Shown: positions 39,438-54,314 of the stretch, one piece after another
How the letters are laid out: every line of letters begins with the position of its first letter
How positions within the stretch are numbered: the stretch's first letter is position 1
DNA from: Liolophura sinensis
Taxonomy: Eukaryota > Mollusca > Polyplacophora > Chitonida > Chitonidae
NCBI RefSeq assembly: GCF_032854445.1
Contig: NC_088300.1
Location: 28,317,608 to 28,381,607 of the forward strand
Reading direction: 5' to 3'
Length of the DNA stretch: 64,000 nucleotides
Made by a program: the position numbers and the translations under genes
The notes under the pieces: generated by a model
What the model was told of the DNA's origin: nothing
What the model saw: the letters and a program-made list of their open reading frames with translations, nothing else
Database searches by the model: none

Positions 39438-40267
39438 TCTGCTTCGAATACACCCAAGGCTGAAAATGTAAATCACAGGATCAAGGATAGGTCACTAATG
39501 AAAGGAAAAATGAAACAATTATATCATTAATCAAGTTTCGGTTAAAGTGGAAAGGATGTACAAGCCACTACTACTTACAGATATGTATGAACAGCTTCAA
39601 TGAAACCATAACGGAAGCAAATTGCCAAGAAGTTGGATTTCACCAGTAAGACGTACGTTTGTCAACTATCACGCTGTGTTCGCTGCTCTGACTTTCCTCT
39701 ATCGTGTAGTCTTATATTATTATACCATAGTTTCACCAACCACTTTATGTATGTTTTCCCCTGTCCCAAGCCGTTTTCGACTTCCCACGGCCACGGCCTT
39801 TTCCTTTCTGTGTTCGTGCAAAGCGCTATCTTGATACAATGACCTATATCTGTATACAACGTTATAGTTTTTATACTGGTCGGATTCACCAGCTGTGACT
39901 ATGTGTCAAACCACTGACGGACCATATGTGTAAATTTATGTACATATACTTTCTGAGTTAGCTGATACAGTTATCTCTGCGGATAATAAGCCAATTGGCC
40001 AGTCGTGACTGTTAGTATCCTTGTTCACATATAATGCGCTTCATTACAATATTGCCAAACCCCAGGGCTGTGGGTTTCTCAGCTCATAACGTATTCTGCT
40101 CTCCTGTGAATAGCTTCAGATATTACGTAACCAGCGAGAGGGGATTGACGAGTTTCAAATGTAGGTCAAGGTCACGGTTCTGGCCCTCAATTAAGAGCAC
40201 ATGATGTAATACACATACATGACATTAACTATATAAGACTTCTCATATTAGTGAAAAATTGATTAGT
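39438..40267. other. Spacer between two SINEs, nothing recognised
   Basis: The two facing SINE copies at 39.3 and 40.3 kb are in opposite orientation about 830 bp apart. I saw no gene between them. Confidence 0.5.
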
Positions 40268-40382
40268 ACAATTTATTTGTTTATTTATTTGATTGGTGTT
40301 TTACGCCGTACTCAGTAATATTTCACTTATACGGTGACGGCCAGAATTATGGCGGGACGAAACCGGGCAGAGCCTGGGGGAA
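40268..40382 (-). mobile_element. SINE 3' half, minus orientation, well preserved
   Basis: TTATTTGATTGGTGTTTTAC, GCCGTACTCAGTAATATTTC, ACTTATACGGTGACGGCCAG and GGCGGGACGAAACCGGGCAG closely match the reverse complement of the family. The low divergence suggests a fairly recent insertion. A (GTAT)n array begins 25 bp downstream. Confidence 0.88.
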
Positions 40383-40407
40383 TTTAAGTAACTTAAAACC
40401 CAAGAAT

Positions 40408-40635
40408 ACATGTATACATACATACATACATATATATATATATACAGACATACATATATATACATACAAACATACATATATACATACAGACAGACATACA
40501 CACATACATACATACATACATACATACATACATACATACATACATACATACATACATACATACAGACATACAGACATACATATATATACATACAGACATA
40601 CATATATATATACATGCTTACATACATACACACAG
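40408..40635. repeat. Compound (ACAT)n/(AT)n/(ACAG)n microsatellite
   Basis: About 225 bp of ACAT repeats with ATAT and ACAG variants, including an uninterrupted (ACAT)n core at about 40500-40562. Frames over it (Y-V-C-M repeats on the minus strand, Y-I-H-T on the plus) are artefacts of the repeat. Confidence 0.95.
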
Positions 40636-41500
40636 ACATCACATGTCCTGCTGAATAATACAGCATAGTTTGCAGTTACTGGATAAGAAATCAGAAAATC
40701 ACACTATATTTTGACTATTAATGAACACAGTTGTATGTAAATAAGCGACTTTTGCATGCGCACTAAACTGTGTGTTGTGAGTTACATAAATAGCATGCTG
40801 CGCGATTCCATCATCAGAAGATAACAGATATGTCGAGATAACGGATCTTCGATTACACGCCCATACATGTATGCACATTACATATATATGTATGTGTGTG
40901 CACGAAGGAAGTATTCCTACTATAGTCTGTCCTCACTAAAATGATTACACGTAAATGTACCATTCACGCAGACGGAAAAACACCAAAACTGTTTACACTT
41001 GGCATACATAGGCCATTTCCACTAACATTGATTAGCTTAATTATGAGTGTTAATCATATAATGACTTTATTACAAGTAATAAGTTTACACAGCACGTGAT
41101 GGTATATACAGCATGTGTAACGACACTTAGCCGAGTGTAAGATATTAGCCACTTAAGTACACACAACACTTCCACCTAGAAAATAAATAGTCCGCGCACG
41201 CGCTGTCAGTTGACCCTTAACTACGCGGATTAGACAAGTCACCTGTTTGGCCGATTCCGCGGGTTAGCTGAGACAGGTAAACACAAATTACACCTGTTTG
41301 TGACAATTACCGGGGCAGAGTATGTTAATGAAGTGATGGGTAAACATGGCTATAACGTGACTAGGGTGGCTGAAACTGAGTTACGCTTTTGTTTCTCCAC
41401 GGTACGATATTATCCATGTTATTAACGTAGTATCTCAAGCGAAATGCGCGAGTCGATGCAAATCACCGCATCCACCATAGTGATGATAACCTGTGTGAAC
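40636..41500. other. Intergenic, nothing recognised
   Basis: Spacer between two microsatellites. No gene was seen. Confidence 0.5.
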
Positions 41501-41610
<110 letters not shown>

Positions 41611-44600
41611 ATACACAGTACAGGTTGCCATATTCTCACAACCTTCAGTCAATAAAACCGCCCCTGGCCGTTCTATAAGCTTGCCATGCAGACTGGAAGT
41701 CACCTGTACCATGACGTAGTCGTTGACCTTGGTGAAAACTTGGTGGAATAAGGTATCCAGGCGGGGTGTCCTTGGCATCGAGTTATAGGTTTATTTCACA
41801 GTTCCGTACAAACGCTTTTAATGTAATCTTGCAAGCGATGAAAAGGAGCTTGATTCCAGTTAGCATTGTAATCTCCTTTGGGATAAATCACTCACGTAAA
41901 TGTATAGTTAATGAGGATAGAAAAGTGAATCTGCCTTGTACATTGGCGTGTATTATAAGCCATGAACTAGGAGTACGTTTACACTCTTGCTCCCGTTGGT
42001 ACATTAAATAAGATGAAAAAATATAATAACATGAACTCACATTACAAAAGAGATTTCGTCTGCAGCACAACCCCCTGAAATAGTTGTCACTATCAATATT
42101 TCACAACTATATATATTTCCCAGGCATGATATTGCCTGAAGTAAAAACCGTTTGCTTCAGGCTGGTTGAACACACGTCAAGCCTCAGATGACTGCATCTG
42201 TCAACACAATTACACACTTCGGCTTACCAGTGTATGCTACACTTGATTATGTAGCAACGTGATTACGCGCCACGGATTCTTAAGCTTGGTTACTGTTGCA
42301 CGGTTCTGACAATATGATTACACTATATATGTACAGAATCTCGACCTAGCTTATAGGCCTGCTTGTTTCTTGGCTAGAATAACACTGCATGCTCCAGCGG
42401 CTTCAAGGCGATTACACAAAACACATATCCGAACATCCCACACCGCTTGCATAACGCCTAAGCTATTTAGGTTACTTTTTAACCGAATTACGTGCCGATA
42501 TTTATTTAACATCCGCACAAAAAATAAAAGATTTCTTCACGGTTTACTGGATTAATACACGAACGAGAAGACATGTTCCGCTGTGAGAAGATTTAGCGAG
42601 ACTTAAATGTATATAAAGCCCTGCGATTTAACCCTGCCTAAGACTATAGCCGTCATACACATGTACTTGGGGGTAAACCACTTCCAGTACAGTGACATTG
42701 TATATCTTTATAAATCCACAAAAAAGAGAGAAAAACTAAACATTCTACTCTACGATTTAAGTGCAGAAGTGGATGGGACTAATTGTTTTTATCCGTTTGA
42801 TGTTTAAAGAGTATATTTCGATGTATTAGATAAAGAAGTTTTAAATTAAAGCAACACTCGATGACAACGAAGCTCGTGAAGTCAGGTGCTGTTGACCTGG
42901 AAAAGAGCCTGGCCCTAACTGATTTGTTAGTTGTGATGGCTGAAGGCGAGGTTACGCTTAATTAGCGAAGTGTTAATGGTAATTAGGAACAGATTTGGGT
43001 TTCTTATTGGAGACAGACGTCCACAACTGTTCCCGTTTATTCTCGTATAATCACGCGCTGGCACTAGACGTTCATACACGCCGTTTTCACGTCTGCTCGC
43101 GACTCAAATTTCATATAAGCAGGCGAGCAACAGCTTGTATACTGTCACAATGATCACGAAAAGAGGAAAAACGTGCCGATTTGTAGACCTACACATGCAT
43201 GTTCTAGAAATAACACCCATACGTAGTGGAAAAAAAGTGTACTGTTGTAAAACAAGCCAGTTGGGGGTTGCAATAATACGTCTGCACCGCCATGCATAAA
43301 GAAGGCTTTTGCCAAGAGACATATGCACTCCATATCTCTGGGATAATCTGTTATAATCGTCCCGAACTGATATTAAATAGGGAATCTTTCCCATCTTAAG
43401 TGATGTGGGTCTAAGTTATATAGTCTGTTGATTATTTCTGCCTTTGAGATGACGTTTTGTGGGCAAAGTAGTCACGTATTACTTATTCACTGGAAGAGAA
43501 CAATGATGTATTCAGCTTGGACCCGAGTCGCCAGTGCTCGGAAAAAGTATGCCACTGAGACGTAGGAAAGTCACATGAATGTAAATGAACTGATAGGCCC
43601 ACGTTAAAATAGTATGAAATGGTCACTGTTGTGAAACATAAAGGGCCTATTTTTGCAAGTTTGAATCAAGCTTCTTATCTCCCCCAAAACACATGTTCAT
43701 TTACTTTCACTGGTACATATCTCACTGTCTGGACCTTTGATTTTAAGCCTTCTATTTTTTGTTTTGTGCAGTCAAGCTCTTTGTGCATCAATGGCACCGC
43801 TAAGAAGCTGTCAAGTAGGGGGTCTAAGTAGCTGACGGGATTCCATATCTTCCGTCTAGACCCGCTGATGCAATAATGCCCCCTTCAGTTTATCGTTCTT
43901 TACGATTAGCGAGAGCAGAGTTAAGTAGCAAACACCCAGCCTCCGTGTAACAGGGCCTGTTTTATTTGCTGTCATATCAGATACAGTTTCCAGGCCGTCC
44001 AGCTTCGCTCCTTGAAATGCCAGGGACACCTGTCAAAGGTCAGATCCTATCCTCTAGCTGAATAGTGACCAGTACTCTAATTGTGATCTCTGCATGGCCT
44101 GCACCTGATAAGATCCCATACCATGTGGGAAGTGCCTATCGCGCCGAGAGACACCGCTTGAAACAAGTGTGTTACACAGATCCTGCGCTCTGTCAGATAA
44201 CTTCTATCATATACACCGATAGCGCCGTGTTTGCATTCATATTAAGTACAGGGTGTAAGTGAGTCAAGTTGGCAGTTACAAAGATTTCACCTTTAGTAAG
44301 GTTACACCATAACGTATTGTACCAAAATTAAATGATTGACGCTTAGGAATGTGGCTTTAAACCCTAATCAGTCATTTTTTCGAAGCTGAGGAGGGCCTAT
44401 TAGATGGCGATTGTTGTATAATACCCAGTCTGCTGAAAAGTAACCAGTGCGCTTAATGCATTTTTAATATTATACCGCCTCGACATATGTCGCTTTGCAG
44501 AACCAATCTGTCATCTCGAGTCGCTCCACAGCTATAGAAGTGGAACAGACTTATCAGCCATTGTGAAACTCCGCTGAAAATAGCAGTAATCTTGGACGCC

Positions 44601-47600
44601 GAATTTGAGAGAATATGTGCTGTTTTTTGTTGTTGTTGTTTATTTCTTTTATTTTTTTTTAAATGTATAGATTATAGAGGTAAAAAAGGCGAAATATTTC
44701 AGATTTTATCTGGAGTTTTTCTCGTTAATGAATACTAAATCATAGTTTGGTTTGTACGAACACGTGAGTATGTATTTGAGTGGTATGAACATTCCTTTAT
44801 TTCTGAAATTCTAAACTGACTCGTCACAAAGTTCATTTCTATCCTTGTATAAGTGTGGAAAAAAACACAGTAAAGAAGTAAATGAAAAGTAAAAATCCTA
44901 ATTTTAAAATCAATCAGAACTTCGAATTTCTGCACTGGAAAGACAAGAGTACCCTAAAGTCATATGGGACATTGTCCTTGTGTATACGAAGGGGTTATTC
45001 AACGATACCGTAATATATAATCAGATGAACACAAAATAAAAAAGAATCTGTCAGAATATAAAAGACTACAGCATTAGAGCTTCTGTTTAAGTTAATCTGT
45101 ACACGGAGGGCAAGATAGTTAACATCTGGCAGATAGGGCAACGTATTGACATAAATATTTATACACCAGTGTTTTCCTACAGTTCTTTATCAGCTGTAGG
45201 GAAACGCGTGGTTTTCGTCTGGCTAAGGATGTGTGAAAAGGGCCAAGTGCTCGCTACGACTGTATCCACATATCCAGTTTTTACGCGGCTCCCCTGCCCT
45301 CTTCTTCTTGTCCAGCCACGGGCTCCCTTGTGGTATATACACAGGTTTGTCAAGAGAAATCCAAAGCTGGCGGGATCGCATTCACACAACGCCGCCAAGG
45401 AAGAATTTCTATAAGCACCTACAGGCCTACATTTTCCCATTCATGAGGCAGTACAAAAGAGACAAATTACAACGCTAGGGCGAGGCCGAAGCGGTCACGG
45501 GGCTTTTATAGCGGTCAGGTGTGAGGGAATAATTTGGCTTTGAGCCGTCATTTAGCGTCTTGACACCAGGAGTTAGCACGTCTGGTTGACGAAGTCTATA
45601 CCAGGCCACAAACAGTGCAAGCTCTCCGATATCACGGTGAGGTGGGAAGTGACAAGACTTGGATAACAATGTAACACTCCTCGCACATCCTGGCACTAAA
45701 CTGTTCAGTTTTACACATGGTTTTCTCAACAGTTTTGTGGGACAATCAGGACTGTCCAATATAGTTTATGGTGTGTAAATTCTTTAACACGTAATTAGGC
45801 CTTATAGGAATCCACCCACGCCATTGGTATGCCACAGATTAAACTATTTTCTTATGCGATGTGATTGACATAGTGTGGAGTCCGATCCGTTATCAGACGA
45901 AAAAGATTTCACCCGGCCTCTTATTTATGACGTACGCCCAAATATTACAAGTCGTGTCTTGTGTTGTAGTAAAATAAACCTGTCAACTGGGGATGGAACA
46001 GAACTGGCATAACGACGTAACGTCACATTTTGAAGAAGATAACGTGACCGGATCCCTGTGACTTGCAGATTTGTACTTGTATTTTATCTGTCTGTCATTG
46101 TTTCATTTTCATATCATTTCATGGTTGCCTTATTGCCGAAATGTCGTTAAAGCACAATCATTCATCCATTTGGTGGATTCTTTACGTTTTTGTTGATACT
46201 TGCACCGAATGTGACGCCACAATATGTGTGCTTCAAAGAAAAAATATACACAACAGGGTGTAAAGATTTACACATAAGGGTGGTGTATTTTTCGCGACAG
46301 ACTTAAAAGTATGAATGTTGGCGACAAAAGGTCGACCAACCAAAGACTTGCATCCTTGGGTATATCATGTGTTAAATATTTCAGTACAGTCAGTACAGTG
46401 AAAATCGACTGCATACGCAGAATAAAAGTTTCGACATGTTATAGAGGCAACCTTTTTGTCTTTTTATTGTTTGGTTCTACGCCTAGTACACCAGTTGTAA
46501 CATAAAAAAACACGAGCGCCTGGCAACTTCAAGTCCACATGAGCAGTAGTCAAACATTGATCAGCTACACATATACTGGCGGTGTTTCTTTGCCTGACCC
46601 AGCAATTCATTCAAGGCCAGAGGAGAAATCGTTTATATCTGAAATCATTTAGGGTTTAATCTGGCTTAGTTATGATCGATTGGCTACACTGGTTCTACAC
46701 AGATTCCCAGAACAACACAGATCACGTGACATCTCGCGAGGTAATTATGTTCACTGGCTTTAATAATGTCTCAGCTTGACCTGGTTTTTCAGTTGAGGCT
46801 GGCGTTGACTGGAGACCATGTCTTTACACATTAAAGCAAGAGTCTCAAAATTAGTTGACAAAAAATTTAAAAAAATCAAAGAACATCTGAACGGCCTGTG
46901 AAAAATAATTGCATCTTGGTTCTTGGACCAGCTTTTTGCCTTTTATATTTGAACGACGGTAAATCTTGTTAGAAATTTAGATTTGATAGGAATAGGTCTT
47001 TTTTATGAGGCATTGGAAATTAGCAATAAAGCTCATATTATCGATCTGACAATCAACCAGTGCACCTCCATCAAGACAAACGTGGTTGTTGGCGACTTAA
47101 GGCTATTGATTAGGAAGAAATGGGAAATTAGCGGCGCTCCGTATCTCAGTCACGGGTAAGGGAAGCCCCCACTAGCCAATATCACAAGCCCAGAGCGTAA
47201 CTCGCTGTTATACATGGACGCTCATATTGCACTCGATCATGCTGCATGTATTATTCGGGCAGTCTGTAAACCATGTCGGGTTCTGCCAACGCCGTAACAT
47301 TGGCACGCAACTCTAATCTCTATAAAGTCTGATAGACGTGCTTGGTTTATCCAGCTACCAGAAATAAACAGAGTTACCGCAAGAGCACTTTCATACAATT
47401 GATCGGCTGTGGATTGACGGAGGCGGATACAATCTGGTAAAAAAGCTGATACTTGGAATAAAGCTCTCTCTCTCGGCCTGGAAACACAAAAGCTTTCTCA
47501 TGTTACCGCCAACTGTTGTGCGCTCGCCAGATATGAAAGTGTCGTGTTCCGCATAGATATGAATTGACCACACGGTGTCAACACAAACAATTACACACAA

Positions 47601-50600
47601 AGTCACAGGCTGTTTGAGGACAGGGTCCTAACGGTTTCCAAGGTTACCGTCGTCAAATCATCGATACTTCACTGGAGGTCGGATGAATTAAGAAGAGGGG
47701 AAGGATGATGGGAGGGACGGAGGGGAGTGGGTGGATCCAATGAGTCACGCGATTTTAATTTTAGCTGATGAAGCTTTTTATGCAGGTTTTTGGGTTTTAT
47801 TTGATTTGTGTCGCGTCGTATATTATGTAAGCCGCCACGGCTGCGCAAGTCTTGACAGCCGGTATGATAGTATCTGCACAGTGACACTTAATACACCGCA
47901 GGCCAGTCAATACCTCACCTGATGATGTTCACACCGTCTCGCTGACTAACTCTACTGACATCGTCTTACCCCATGTGACACCAACACCCCATTCAGCTGG
48001 TTACAAACAATTACGGAACAGTGCTGACTACGAGACCTTAAGAACAGCGCAGCTCATGTTTCATTTCTTACTCTTTACTTCGACGGTATTTCTTTTGTTA
48101 TACATGGTACTCGTATATGACAAGTCAGAACTCGGTTGCGTTCACGCTCTAACCTGGATTATGGTTTTTGAAATGACGCTTTAGCAGACGGCTTTTTCAG
48201 ACAGTCCGTGTTTCAAGCAGATATATATTAACCAACCTTTTACAAGAGTGTTGGATTACGAGGTATGATAACAGACCGTTCCAATCCATCAGAGCGAGCA
48301 ATGGTCGAAGAGAGCGGTATTATCTCTGTAGTTATATAGACAATGTCAGTGGATGACACTGTCAACTGCGTATAGATGTGTATGGGGCCACACCCTGAAC
48401 AAGCGTCATGAAAGCAGTGTGAAATCACGCGTACCATTCAGGTACACAAATAAAGCATGAAAATCCGTTTTCTTCATTTAAAGAACATACGTGTACCAGT
48501 ATATGCAATGTTTTACTCGTCTCAAGTTTCATTATATAAGCAAAAAGGCAAATTGTGAAAAAGCAAATGTTCCGGATTTTGACAATTAAAAAAGTACAAA
48601 CTAATGGATCAAGCATACAAAACCTATCGATCACTGTTAATCATTGTCAACTGAACTGATAGAAAGAATCGTGGGCGACGTTTATATTTCCTCCACCTGC
48701 ATGTGATGGTCAGTGCGCTTGTTACATTTCTTCTCATATCCGCCTGACATGGCATCCTATACATGGGCAAGACGATCCGAGAACAGGATGCCCACTGGGA
48801 AAGAGTACCAAAGATCCGCCGGCTACTTCAGACAGAAAGCTCTCTCTCAACCTAGCGGTGACACTTATCCCTTCCACAGTTGTTGCTCGCCGGAAGGACA
48901 CGTCGCACAGAACGCTGCGGGCAACTGGGATCATTAGCGAAAAGCAACTAGCAACAGAATTAAAAGCTGACAGGCCCAAGAAAACCTTGCCCCCGATCTC
49001 CTCAATTCTGCAGGCTGATTAATCGATAATAAGACGAACAGGTCATTTCTCATTTTTTTTCCTTCTAAATTTATGACAGCAATCCGCCGAGGACCAACAA
49101 CATAAAGAGGTCTTCCCATGACGGGAAGAGAAAGTGCACTGTCTGAGAAGTCTCTGTGGTACAGCCTTATGTGAAGCAACATATGGAAGGTATACCTTTG
49201 TGGACACGAGAGGATATGGAGAAATTCAGATATTCCCTTTCCCACGTCAAAACAACAAATCAACCTGTAATTTCCCACCGTTATGCAGACAATTTAGAAG
49301 TCAGGCTGATATAACTATATACCTCAAAGGTTGAGACAAAATACAACCCCTCAAAGTCGCCCTTTTGCAATAAATTCTTCATTAACTTTCCAGGGTTAGC
49401 ATAGTATAGATAAACGCTAAAAACTGCGAAACATACAAAGCTCTTCCCTTGGGACAAAGCTGAAGTCTACAAATAATTTATTGGTGTTACAAACAGTTTT
49501 ACTTTAATCAACCAGGGTGAACATTGCAAATTGGAACTGACAAAGAGGTAGCCACCCAAACCGAATGTCTGATAGCAAAGACATGCAACTCTACGTGATA
49601 GATGAACTAAAATGAACTGAGATTAGATTGTTTGAAATGCCCTAAGATGCAGGGGAGAGACAAAACCATGCTAAGACAAAGTCGACAAGCTATTGTTCTA
49701 GCAAAACTGTCATTGTCTCGGACTGCGATCTGTTAATTAATTAAACATGTCCCCCTGAGCTCTTAGTATTTAGCGTCCGTCAAAAAGATTCGGGCAAAGA
49801 TCGATCGGGTACCATGGTGGTTAAGCTTATATGTGAGAGTATACCACTCGCTCCTTGTTTATTGGCATAAAGTGGAATCGATACCAATAGATATGACAAT
49901 AAATATAGTACCAGGTCCTAGATACAGAACAAATGAGCTGACGAGGATGTGTGTGCGCGAAACCCCGCCTACCAACCGTCAATCCGTGTGTAGCATTGTT
50001 CCATTATAGTGGAGGAGACTGGAGACGACCCTCATTCGATACAATCTCAACTCATTACCTCACGTTATAAGGGGGAAATGAGCGACTGGGTAGAGATGGC
50101 CCTTAAAATTACAAACGTCCACAGAAAATGGCCCCTGCTTTATCTTCGTTCTTTGTCTTCAGCATTGAGTTTGCAGCGCACATATAGAAAGCGTGATTTG
50201 ATCCCTCTTCATTTCAGCGACCTGTGAGCCGTGGGTATTTAAATTACCATAATACACGCAGCATATGAACAGTCCAGCATCAGTGCGGCCCGAGATTAAG
50301 TTACAATCTCAAAATTTCATTTGAGGATTGAGGTTTCTTCAGGATTAATGTTAAGTGTGTTATAATAAGGTTACTGCGACAACAACGAACACATGAAGTC
50401 CTCGCTAACAATCACTGAGAATAAAGCTGATATGTACAAATCGAAACTATATAATGTCCATCATTTTGTATGAATAATCAATAATCACAATATATAACGT
50501 TTGATAATAGTTTTAAGCAACAAAGCATTAGTCAGTGATCAACAGCTTGGGAAAATTTACGGATAAAAAAAACACCTAATTAAGATTGTTAACAGCAGGA

Positions 50601-53600
50601 AAAAATGTTTTCGTACAAGATCACGCCACTAAATCGTTTGAACAATGCGAAAATAAAAAGTTGCACGAACAGACATTTTTTATTTTCGGTTCATTGAGCA
50701 CTCGGTGAAATGTGAAGGTGGCAGATACAAAATGAAGGTGTTATCTATGTGTGTAGTATTCTATAGCTCTGTTTAACATCACTGTAGTGATTAATAATAT
50801 TGCCTGGGAAACGATTTTACTGGACCAACACTCCAACAACATCTGTAACAGACTGCCTGAATAAGCGAACTTGACACGTTAAACAAAAGTTACAGCTGGC
50901 CACAACACGAGGGCTTGCTTGGAGAACGACATCATGAGTTGAAGAAGGTCATGGTCATTACTCACAAAACAGAAACACTGTCCCCCTCTAAACAGTTTTT
51001 ATGATAATACTTTCACGAATATGTATAAAGTCCCTACACTTGGTCACCTCGGTAGTATGCATTCCATGTGTATAACGTACACTTCAGTGCTGTCAAAACA
51101 CTGTGGGTAGACCAAACATGCTTCGGGTTAGTGTTTGTTCTCAACGTTGAACACAAATATGAAATGTCACGTGTAAAGACTCAATATAAAAGGTATGCTA
51201 TCTGTGTTTTGTACGTAGATAGAAAAAATTATTTTTCACTTTAATATCTCAACTGTATGTATAATAGATATGTCTGCATATAACTGTCACCACACAAAAA
51301 CTAAAACTTTCAACTAATATATCAACACTGTCACCAAACGCTTTATGATTTACATAAAATACAGAGATAGTAAAAGTTTGCCGCAATACAATTGAAAGAG
51401 GAAGAGGTCAAAACAGAGGACTGTTTAGATCTTTAAATGCATCTATTTTTCATGGTTAAATACCATCACTTACCAAGCTAATTATATCATACTAACTGCT
51501 CATATAGGTTGCCTCTGTAGTTCACATACTCATCACGTGTTTATCACATAGAATACTTATCACAGGACGTTGACAGTTGCATGTACACAAATAAGTGTTA
51601 TACATACTGGCAACCACACAGTGGAATAGAAAATTGGTATGTCCGAAACTACTGAGGAGTCTAATAATGGGAAAGGATATATAAACGTATTATTATTACT
51701 TGTCCTTTACTACTCACCCATTACCAGATAATATATCACGTTTATTTCCATCACTTTAATACCGATATTTTATGAACTCAGTTGTTTTTACCGATACTAT
51801 GCACATGTGCACGTATGGGTCAGTACGTTGGGCCTTTAGATTTGCCTTACATTTCACATTTCCCGGAAGAAAATTAGTATAAAGGAAAGTAATTTAATAA
51901 TTGCCACGTATATAATAAATAACTTTTGCATTATCATAGGTTTGGTCAGGAAGAATGGGAGCTTTGTTATCTATTAAATTATATCCGGGTTGCAAAAGTG
52001 ACATGGCGATGGAAAATGTCCTTCCCAATATCGATCCAATATCACCCTTCCCAATAAATACTGTCCGGGGAGAATACTTAATTAGACAGATGGGATGGGG
52101 GTATCTCAGACCGAGGTCCAAACGGTCAAACCTTCCGCTAGCTGACCAACCGGGATCGGCTTGCCAGGGACACCGAGCTGTTTGTACCTCCCGACCCTAG
52201 AGAGCTGGACATCCTCGTTGAAGCTCACTGATGTGACTTGAACGCGGGATATAAAGATTCCGACAAAATATTCTCATGTCCCTGTATTTACTAATATATC
52301 AGCCATACAACCTTAATGTAAAATCTAATTATGAAAAAGAAATTAATATCAGATATATCCAGGTTTCTGTGCAGTTTTATCACTGCATGTAACTAACACA
52401 CTCAACAATTCTAGACTTTGTTTCTAAAACTTCAAAAGCATGCAGACCACCTTGATCATGAGGTTCAAGTTCTGAGCATTTTGAAGTGGTACATCGTCTA
52501 ACAAATTATGCAAGGCCATTATTTTCATGGCTTTATACACGTAGTTTGGATAGAGTGATAAATTGTTACAGATATAAACATTGCGAAGTTCTCTGTCGAT
52601 TTGACCCAAGTTTGGACATTTTTAACAATCTGTACATTGTTTTTCACATCATAAATGTTCAAGGATAAACTGAATGGTGACATTTATTTAGACCATTGTG
52701 GAATTATGCCAAAATTTTTTGATTTCCCACTGCTATTTTGTTGTATGCATCAAAGAAATATTGCTATCAGAATACTGGGTTAAAGAGAGGTTAGGGAATC
52801 GATGGACGGAAGCTTTGAAGAAAGGTTCGAAAAAATTTTTGTCATGATAAGTGTAGACAAAAATATATAACATATTTCCTGTGTGACAGTTTTTAATTTT
52901 GTGCTCGTTTGGATATGCTACAACAATTCCACCAAAAAGCGGGGCAATAAATACGTGTGGCTGAGCCATATATTACAACTCGACCTGCGGACGGCTGATA
53001 AAAATCGCTGCATAATAGATACGAGGTAGATAAATTAAGTCGTGATTACAAACAAAACATCGAGGAAGATAGAAAAAATATACAAAATAAAAAGGCAATT
53101 ATTTTGGTGCACGGGCCTAATTAGTGTTGTTATGGTCCATTGTCACATAAGGCATAGACAAACAAACACTGATGCAGTAAATTATAGGAGAATCCTTCTC
53201 GGTATATATGCCCCTAACCACATAACTGTACTGTCTGTGCTCTCCTATCTACCATCTAGAACCATTAAGCGAACAAGGAAGACACCCTAAATCTGAATTC
53301 CTCTCTTCTGAACCAATTAGGGCTGTGCTCGCTGACTGTATGGCCCCGGGCACCGCTACAAACAGTGTTTGTTTAGCCAGCTACTAGAAGTGGGCACATG
53401 CAAACTGCTGCATTGTGTGCCGCCTCTCTGGACTCCTCACAACCACTCAAATCTGCCCTACTCCAAACTAATTCCCAATTACTGGATTCACATCCCATCT
53501 CTCCAATAGAAGCAGCCGGATGGTAACTGAATAGACGACAAATAGTACCTGAAACAGGAACATTTCTGCACACATAAAGGCAATACAAATCGGGGTTTTC

Positions 53601-54314
53601 CAATATCTGGGATCTAGTCAACACATGTCACTAATTCTATACCAAATTATAATACAACAGATGTTTTTTTCCTTTCAATATAAACATAAATGTTAACTTT
53701 AATAAATATGCAGATTTCAGCAACTTTCGTCATCTTAGAGAATCATAATGTATACGTGTTAGTCAGTGCATGTAGCACATAAAACATAGGTAGGAATGGC
53801 CAAGTCAGCCGTGCAGGCCATAGCATGTGAAGTGGCTCTGCTATACAGTTGTAAAAGGTCACAGTTATGACTTTTAATATGCTATTGGTCACGTTCCCAT
53901 AATCCATACAGCGTCGAGTTTCCTGGCATAAACTGATGGGTGCAGGGAACAAGTAGGCATATACCGCCGGCGTATAAGTACGGTCACCATTAAATCCGCT
54001 CTTCTGAGGGATCTGATCCGTAACAACAGCCTGGACGTTGGTATGACACACAATGGCCGTGCATATACCGGGCGCAGGGATACATGACCGACAGACAGGC
54101 AGAGTGACTGGTAAATCCATGAAGGCGTGCTGTGTACCACAACCACCGCGCGGCTTGCCGATCGATTCTACAGCTGCCTATTGTGTGCTAGGGGAAAGGC
54201 GGGTTGACGGCAGCGGTTGAGACTCGCGCTTTTAAGTGACTAAACGAGAAAACATGAACCACCTTCAAAACGCATCACACAGTACTTATACGAAAACCAT
54301 GGCGAATGTTGGAT
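41611..54314. other. Gene-free 12.7 kb, nothing firmly recognised
   Basis: I found no known protein family, SINE, MITE or RNA gene. All frames are under about 126 codons and several read open on both strands. The only structured item noted is the pair of overlapping hairpins at 42121-42162. Distal regulatory DNA, introns, or sequence beyond the 3' end of the LRR-Ig gene are all possible. Confidence 0.45.
42121..42162. repeat. Two overlapping, mutually exclusive hairpins
   Basis: GCCTGAAGTAAA (42134-42145) pairs with TTTGCTTCAGGC (42151-42162) across a 5-nt loop, with one G-T pair. CAGGCA (42121-42126) can instead pair with TGCCTG (42133-42138). The second stem uses bases of the first. No transcript is known here. 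Confidence 0.7.

Noticed and set aside
40301-40666. Frames of Y-V-C-M or Y-I-H-T repeats
   Set aside because: Pure translation of the (ACAT)n microsatellite.
45169-45480. Overlapping frames open on both strands
   Set aside because: GC-richer sequence with few stops in several frames at once. No frame shows a domain or start context.
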